Part shown: in pieces, positions 59,288 through 64,000 of the stretch
Layout of the letters: every line of letters begins with the position of its first letter
Position numbering within the stretch: position 1 is the stretch's first letter
NCBI RefSeq assembly: GCF_000503055.1
Contig: NZ_AYVY01000005.1
Location: forward strand, 52,525-116,524
DNA: 64,000 nucleotides
Origin: Mesorhizobium sp. LSHC420B00
GTDB lineage: Bacteria > Pseudomonadota > Alphaproteobacteria > Rhizobiales > Rhizobiaceae
Direction of reading: 5' to 3'
Position numbers and translations under genes: made by a program
The notes under the pieces: generated by a model
What the model was told of the DNA's origin: nothing
The model's database searches: none
The model's input: only the letters and a program-made list of their open reading frames with translations

Positions 59288-60553
59288 CTACGATCCCAGC
59301 CTGTTGACCATGTCCTGCGTGACCAGGCAGATGCCTTTTTCCGAAACGCGGAAACGCTTGGCGTCGAGGACAGGATCCTCGCCGACCACCAGCCCCTCCG
59401 GGATCCTGACGCCGTGATCGATGACCACGCGCTTCAGCCTGGCGTTGCGGCCGACATGGACGTCGGGCAGCATGACGACCTCCTCCAGCGTCGAATAGGA
59501 ATTGATGCGCGCCCCGGTGAAGATCAGGCTTCGCTTCAGCGAAGCGCCCGAAACGATGCAATCGCCCGACACGAGAGACGACACGGCCGACCCGCGGCGG
59601 CCATCTTCGTCATGCACGAACTTTGCCGGCGGCTTCAACTCGGCGTAGGTCCAGATCGGCCAGTCGCGGTCGTAGAGGTCGAGTTCCGGCGTGATGTCGG
59701 TCAGGTCGATATTGGCTTCCCAATAGGCATCGACCGTGCCGACGTCGCGCCAATAGGCCTCGTTCTCGGCGGTCGAGCGCACGCATGATTTGGCGAAGCG
59801 ATGCGCGATCGCCTTTCCGTGTTCGACGATGTAGGGGATGATGTCCTTGCCGAAGTCGCGGCTGGAGCCGGGCTCCGCCGCATCGCGACGCAATTGCTCC
59901 ATCAGGAACTTGGTCTTGAACACATAGATGCCCATCGAGGCCAGCGCAAAATCCGGCTTGTCGGGAATGCCCGGCGGATCGGCGGGCTTTTCGATGAAGG
60001 AGATGATGGTGTCCTTGGTGTCGACATGCATGACGCCGAAGCCGGTGGCTTCCATGCGCGGCACTTCGAGGCAGCCGACGGTGACATCGGCGCCGGCCTC
60101 TACATGCTGGCGCAGCATCAATTCGTAATCCATCTTGTAGACGTGGTCGCCGGCCAGGATGACCATGTATTCCGGCCCATAGGCCTCGATGATGTCGATG
60201 TTCTGGTACACGGCGTCGGCGGTGCCCTCATACCACTGTGTTTCCGACACACGCTGGCTGGCCGGCAAGATGTCGAAACTCTCGTTGCGCTCGGGCCGCA
60301 GGAAGTTCCAGCCGCGCTGCAGGTGGCGGATCAGCGAATGCGCCTTGTACTGGGTGGCGACGCCGAGGCGGCGGATACCGGAATTGAGCGCATTGGACAG
60401 CGCGAAATCGATGATGCGGGTCTTGCCGCCGAAATAGACCGCCGGCTTGGCGCGGCGGTCGGTCAGTTCCTTGAGCCGGCTGCCACGGCCGCCGGCCAGC
60501 ACATAAGCCATGGCGTCGCGTGCCAGCGGCTGTGTTCGTTTTGTTTCAGCCAT
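59288..60553 (-). CDS. glgC: Glucose-1-phosphate adenylyltransferase
   Basis: A 421-aa ADP-glucose pyrophosphorylase, the committed step of glycogen synthesis. Seen: the nucleotide-binding [20 protein letters not shown] followed by [20 protein letters not shown], the conserved Asp in [20 protein letters not shown], the sugar-phosphate site [13 protein letters not shown] and the C-terminal left-handed beta helix ([20 protein letters not shown]). Length is typical for the bacterial enzyme. It lies 35 bases after glgB and just before glgA. Confidence 0.96.
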   Translation of the reverse strand: MAETKRTQPLARDAMAYVLAGGRGSRLKELTDRRAKPAVYFGGKTRIIDFALSNALNSGIRRLGVATQYKAHSLIRHLQRGWNFLRPERNESFDILPASQRVSETQWYEGTADAVYQNIDIIEAYGPEYMVILAGDHVYKMDYELMLRQHVEAGADVTVGCLEVPRMEATGFGVMHVDTKDTIISFIEKPADPPGIPDKPDFALASMGIYVFKTKFLMEQLRRDAAEPGSSRDFGKDIIPYIVEHGKAIAHRFAKSCVRSTAENEAYWRDVGTVDAYWEANIDLTDITPELDLYDRDWPIWTYAELKPPAKFVHDEDGRRGSAVSSLVSGDCIVSGASLKRSLIFTGARINSYSTLEEVVMLPDVHVGRNARLKRVVIDHGVRIPEGLVVGEDPVLDAKRFRVSEKGICLVTQDMVNRLGS

Positions 60554-60588
60554 TCCTATCCTCCCAGGTTAGATGCTCCAGACATAGC

Positions 60589-62802
60589 TCAGTCCGGGAC
60601 GAATTCGAGCATGATCGTCGACAGCGGCGGCAAAAGCATCGTCGCCGAAATGCCTCCTCCTTCCGCCCGAGCCTCGACGAGGCCGCTGTTGCCCTTGCCG
60701 GAACCGCCATAGTCCGTGGCGTCGGTGTTGATGATCTCGCGCCATTTTCCGGTCTGCGGCAACGGCACGCGGTAATTGTCGCGCGGCACCGGCGTGAAGT
60801 TGGAAATGACGGCGACCGGGTTGCCGCCCGGCGCGCTGCGCAGCCAAGCGAACACCGAATTCGCGCTGTCATCGACGATCAGCCAGGAAAAGCCCTCCGG
60901 CTCGCAGTCGCGGGCATGCAGCGCCGGGCGCGAGCGGTAGAGATAGTTGAGATCGCGCACCGTCTGCCAGACACCACGGTGGAGCCGGAAATCGAGCAGG
61001 TTCCAGTCGAGCGCGCGCGCCTCGCTCCACTCGCGGCGTTGCGCGAACTCCTGGCCCATGAACAACAGCTTCTTGCCGGGATAGCCCCACATGAAGGCGT
61101 AATAGGCGCGCAGCGTCGCGAATTTCTGCCAGTCGTCGCCGGCCATCTTGTTAAGCAGCGTTCCCTTGCCGTGCACCACCTCGTCATGGGACAGCGGCAG
61201 CACGAAGTTCTCGCTGAAGGCGTAGACCAGGCCGAAGGTGATGTCGTTGTGGTGATGCTTGCGGAAGATCGGCTCCTTGGAGAAATACTCCAGAGTGTCG
61301 TGCATGAAGCCCATGTTCCACTTGAAACCGAAGCCCAGTCCGCCCTCGTGCACCGGCTGCGAGACTTTCGGCCACGAGGTCGATTCCTCGGCGATGGTCA
61401 TCACACCCGGATGGTGGCCGTAGACCTCCTTGTTCATCCGTTGCAGGAAGCTGACCGCTTCCAGGTTCTCGCGCCCGCCCCTCTCGTTGGGAATCCATTC
61501 ACCAGCCTTGCGCGAATAATCGAGATAAAGCGTCGAGGCGACCGCATCGACGCGCAGACCGTCGACGTGATATTTCTCTGCCCAGAACAGCGCATTGTTG
61601 ACAAGAAACGAGACCACCTCGCGACGACCAAAATTGTAGATCGCGGTGTTCCAGTCGGGATGGAAGCCCTTGCGCGGATCGGCATGTTCGTAGAGTGCGG
61701 TGCCGTCGAACTTTGCCAGACCGTGTTCGTCAACCGGGAAATGCGCCGGCACCCAGTCAAGGATGACGCCGATGCCGGCGCGGTGGGCACCGTCGACGAA
61801 GCGGGCAAAACCGTCCGGATCGCCAAAGCGGGCGCTCGGCGCATAGAGACCGGTCGTCTGGTAGCCCCAGGACGGGTCATAGGGGTGTTCGGAGATCGGC
61901 ATGAATTCGATGTGGGTGAAACCCGTCTCGACCACATAGGAGATCAGCCGGTCGGCGAGTTCGTCCCATGACAGGAAGCTGCCGTCGTCGTGAAGCCGCC
62001 ATGAGCCGGCATGGACCTCGTAGATCGATACGGCCTCGCGCCTGTGGTCGGCATTGCGCCAGTAGTTCCGGTGCGCCTCGTCGCCCCATTCATGCACCGG
62101 CGGCAGCGCCGTCACCGAGGCGGTAGCCGGGCGCAGTTCGGATTTGAAGGCGAACGGATCTGCCTTGAGCGGCAATCTCACGCCATCCGGCCCGATGATC
62201 TCGTATTTGTAAGGGCGGCCGGCGCCGATGTCGGGAATGAACAGCTCCCAGATACCGGTATCGCGGCGGTCGCGCATGGTGTGCCTGCGGCCGTCCCACT
62301 CGTTGAAGTCGCCGACCACCGAGACACGCCTTGCATTGGGCGCCCACACCGCAAAATGTACGCCCGATGCACCCTCATGGTCGATGAGATGAGCGCCGAG
62401 CTTGTCGAACAGCCTGAGATGCGATCCTTCGGCGATGTAATAATCGTCCAGCGGGCCGAGCACGGGGCCGAAGGAATATGGATCGGTCAGCCACCAGTCA
62501 CCGCCGGCGTTCCTGGCGTGATAGCGCAGCGGCTGGCGTTTGCGCAGCGACAGTTTGCCCTCGAAGAAGCCGCGATCGTCGCGTCTCGACAGCTCGCCGG
62601 CCTTCTTGCCGGTCAGCGTATAGGCGGTGACGGACTCGGCATGAGGGACGAAGCAGCGGCCGACAAAGCCCTTCCCCGCCTCATGCACGCCAAGCACGGA
62701 GAACGGGTCGCCATGCGTGCCGGCGACAATCGCCGCGACATCGCCGGCTGGCGCCAGTCCGTCCGGCCCGCTTGTCGCAACGGTCGCGCGCGGCTTGCTC
62801 AT
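60589..62802 (-). CDS. glgB: 1,4-alpha-glucan branching enzyme
   Basis: A 737-aa GH13 enzyme that cuts alpha-1,4 chains and re-attaches them as alpha-1,6 branches. It has an N-terminal CBM48 with GASGVHFAVWAPNARRVSVV, then the barrel motifs GVILDWVPAHFP, DGLRVDAVASTLYLDYSRKA (nucleophile Asp near 419), MTIAEESTSWPKVS (acid/base Glu near 472) and LPLSHDEVVHGKGTLL. The ATG at 62802 has GAGGAGG about 11 bases upstream. It follows glgP after a 145-base gap and leads into glgC. Confidence 0.95.
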   Translation of the reverse strand: MSKPRATVATSGPDGLAPAGDVAAIVAGTHGDPFSVLGVHEAGKGFVGRCFVPHAESVTAYTLTGKKAGELSRRDDRGFFEGKLSLRKRQPLRYHARNAGGDWWLTDPYSFGPVLGPLDDYYIAEGSHLRLFDKLGAHLIDHEGASGVHFAVWAPNARRVSVVGDFNEWDGRRHTMRDRRDTGIWELFIPDIGAGRPYKYEIIGPDGVRLPLKADPFAFKSELRPATASVTALPPVHEWGDEAHRNYWRNADHRREAVSIYEVHAGSWRLHDDGSFLSWDELADRLISYVVETGFTHIEFMPISEHPYDPSWGYQTTGLYAPSARFGDPDGFARFVDGAHRAGIGVILDWVPAHFPVDEHGLAKFDGTALYEHADPRKGFHPDWNTAIYNFGRREVVSFLVNNALFWAEKYHVDGLRVDAVASTLYLDYSRKAGEWIPNERGGRENLEAVSFLQRMNKEVYGHHPGVMTIAEESTSWPKVSQPVHEGGLGFGFKWNMGFMHDTLEYFSKEPIFRKHHHNDITFGLVYAFSENFVLPLSHDEVVHGKGTLLNKMAGDDWQKFATLRAYYAFMWGYPGKKLLFMGQEFAQRREWSEARALDWNLLDFRLHRGVWQTVRDLNYLYRSRPALHARDCEPEGFSWLIVDDSANSVFAWLRSAPGGNPVAVISNFTPVPRDNYRVPLPQTGKWREIINTDATDYGGSGKGNSGLVEARAEGGGISATMLLPPLSTIMLEFVPD

Positions 62803-62947
62803 CAGGCAGTGTCCCTCCTCGGGCACCAAGTGCGTGTTTCTAGTGAAGTTTTGAATTCGACAGTCGCAGGCCGCCTGACCTTCCAAGGGATGCGAAGGTC
62901 AAATCACTCCACTAGGGCCACATTGTTCCTGGTCTCATGCAATCACA

Positions 62948-64000
62948 TCAGGCGGGCACGTGCCAGATGTCTTTCGCATATTGGCGGATCGTGCGGTCGG
63001 ACGAGAACCAGCCGACGCGGGCGACATTGCGGATGGCTCTGGCGTACCAGTCCGGGCTGTTGCGCCAGACGGCATCGACGTCGCGCTGGGTGGCGGCGTA
63101 GGCATCGAAATCCGCAGCGACCATGAACCAGTCGCTCTGGTAAAGGCCGTTGATCAGGTCGCGATAACGGTCCGGATCGTCAGGCGAAAAGACCCCGGAC
63201 GAAACCGCGGCAAGCGCCTGCGCCAATTCAGGCGATCCCTCGATTACGGCGCGCGGATCGTAACCATTGTTGCGCCGCTCGGCGACCTCATCGGTGGTCA
63301 GGCCGAAGATGAAGATGTTGTCGTCGCCGACGCATTCCTTGATCTCGACATTGGCGCCGTCGAGCGTGCCGATGGTCAGCGCGCCGTTCAGCGCGAACTT
63401 CATGTTGCCGGTGCCGGACGCTTCCATGCCGGCGGTCGATATCTGCTCCGAAAGATCGGCGGCCGGCATCATGATCTCGGCTAGGCTGACATTGTAGTTC
63501 GGCACGAACACCACTTTCAGCAAGCCGCGCACCGCCGGGTCGCGGTTGATGACCCGGGCGACGTCGTTGGCAAGTTTGATGATCAGCTTGGCGTTGTGAT
63601 AGCTGGGCGCCGCCTTGCCGCCGAAGAACTTGACGCGGGGCATCCAGTCGCGCTCCGGATGCGAGCGGATCTGGTCGTAAAGCGCGACCGCTTCGAGAAT
63701 GTTCAAGAGCTGGCGCTTGTATTCGTGGATGCGCTTGACCTGGATGTCGAACAGCGCCGAGGGGTCCACCTTGATGCCGAGCCGGTCGGCAACGAGATTG
63801 GCAAGCCTCGTCTTGTTCGCCCGTTTGACAGCGGCGAACTTGTCGCGGAAGGCAGCGTCCTCGGCGAAAGGATCGAGCAGCTTTATCTCGTCGATGTCGT
63901 CGAGGAAGCCGTCGCCGATCGCCTCTCGGGTGAGTGCCGTGAGGCCGGGATTGCACTGTATCAGCCAGCGCCGCGGTGTGATCCCGTTGGTCTTGTTGTT
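62948..64000 (-). CDS. glgP: Glycogen/starch phosphorylase, C-terminal part (5' end outside window)
   Basis: Phosphorolyses glycogen chains to glucose-1-phosphate. About 350 C-terminal residues are inside the window, starting in NNKTNGITPRRWLIQCNPGL and including KRIHEYKRQLLNILEAVALY, KFFGGKAAPSYHNAKLIIKL, NYNVSLAEIMMPAADLSEQI and EASGTGNMKFALNGALTIGT, where the Lys near GTGNMKF binds PLP. The frame stays open to the right edge, so the gene begins beyond 64000. It is the first gene seen of the glg operon on this strand. Full length in the family is about 820-830 residues. Confidence 0.95.
   Translation of the reverse strand, partial: NNKTNGITPRRWLIQCNPGLTALTREAIGDGFLDDIDEIKLLDPFAEDAAFRDKFAAVKRANKTRLANLVADRLGIKVDPSALFDIQVKRIHEYKRQLLNILEAVALYDQIRSHPERDWMPRVKFFGGKAAPSYHNAKLIIKLANDVARVINRDPAVRGLLKVVFVPNYNVSLAEIMMPAADLSEQISTAGMEASGTGNMKFALNGALTIGTLDGANVEIKECVGDDNIFIFGLTTDEVAERRNNGYDPRAVIEGSPELAQALAAVSSGVFSPDDPDRYRDLINGLYQSDWFMVAADFDAYAATQRDVDAVWRNSPDWYARAIRNVARVGWFSSDRTIRQYAKDIWHVPA

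Overview
The window is about 64 kb of GC-rich, densely coded chromosomal DNA with the character of an alphaproteobacterium of the Rhizobiales, most probably Mesorhizobium or a close relative. The grounds are a MucR/Ros regulator of the CLEDG type, a betI-betC-betA-betB glycine betaine locus, a Rhizobium etli-type L-asparaginase, TIGR03808, DUF1491, DUF2336 and DUF5330 proteins, rhizobial intergenic palindromic elements and strong GC3 bias. This is inference from gene families; no search was run. Most of the window is core chromosome. The least conserved parts are about 0.8-1.2 kb and 20.3-23.3 kb.

Layout. 0-7 kb: the 3' end of groEL, a 53-codon small gene, two gene remnants, a class A penicillin-binding protein, an overlapping DUF1214/DUF1254 pair, and DUF2336 and DUF1491 proteins. 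6.6-9.2 kb: a membrane histidine kinase overlapping a peptidoglycan-binding-domain protein. 9.6-20.3 kb: DUF5330, sufE, mucR, an SH3 protein, an S9 oligopeptidase, a frameshifted LysE exporter, a SET protein, a diheme cytochrome c with a cytochrome c', sodB, a branched-chain aminotransferase, a haloacid dehalogenase and an L,D-transpeptidase. 20.3-23.3 kb: a looser accessory patch with two alpha/beta hydrolases, remnants and a 600-bp stretch without a gene. 23.3-32.4 kb: a HerA-like ATPase, the two methylmalonyl-CoA mutase subunits, an AbrB-type antitoxin with a Doc toxin, a GreA/B factor, a TIGR03808 beta-helix protein and asparaginase.

32.4-44.2 kb: an SCP-x-type thiolase diverges from a tightly coupled betI-betC-dehydratase-betA-betB operon, which turns choline-O-sulfate and choline into glycine betaine. 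Opposite it run manB and a manC fused to an AGE-family isomerase domain; together they would make GDP-mannose from fructose-6-phosphate. A tRNA-Pro(CGG) follows. 44.2-49.7 kb: an oligopeptide ABC importer (oppA-oppB-oppC-fused ATPase). 50.0-52.3 kb: a TadE/TadG-like pair without the rest of a tad locus. 52.3-64 kb: a complete glycogen operon read on the minus strand, glgP-glgB-glgC-glgA-pgm-glgX-GH13, interrupted between pgm and glgX by a 178-bp palindromic element with 17-bp terminal inverted repeats.

I found no CRISPR array, phage, insertion sequence or defence island. The strongest unusual signals are the doubled 20-bp operator/promoter of the Doc toxin-antitoxin module, the inverted repeat in front of betI, the ManC-AGE fusion, a serine/threonine dehydratase translationally coupled inside the bet operon, the lysE frameshift, and the structured element inside the glycogen operon.
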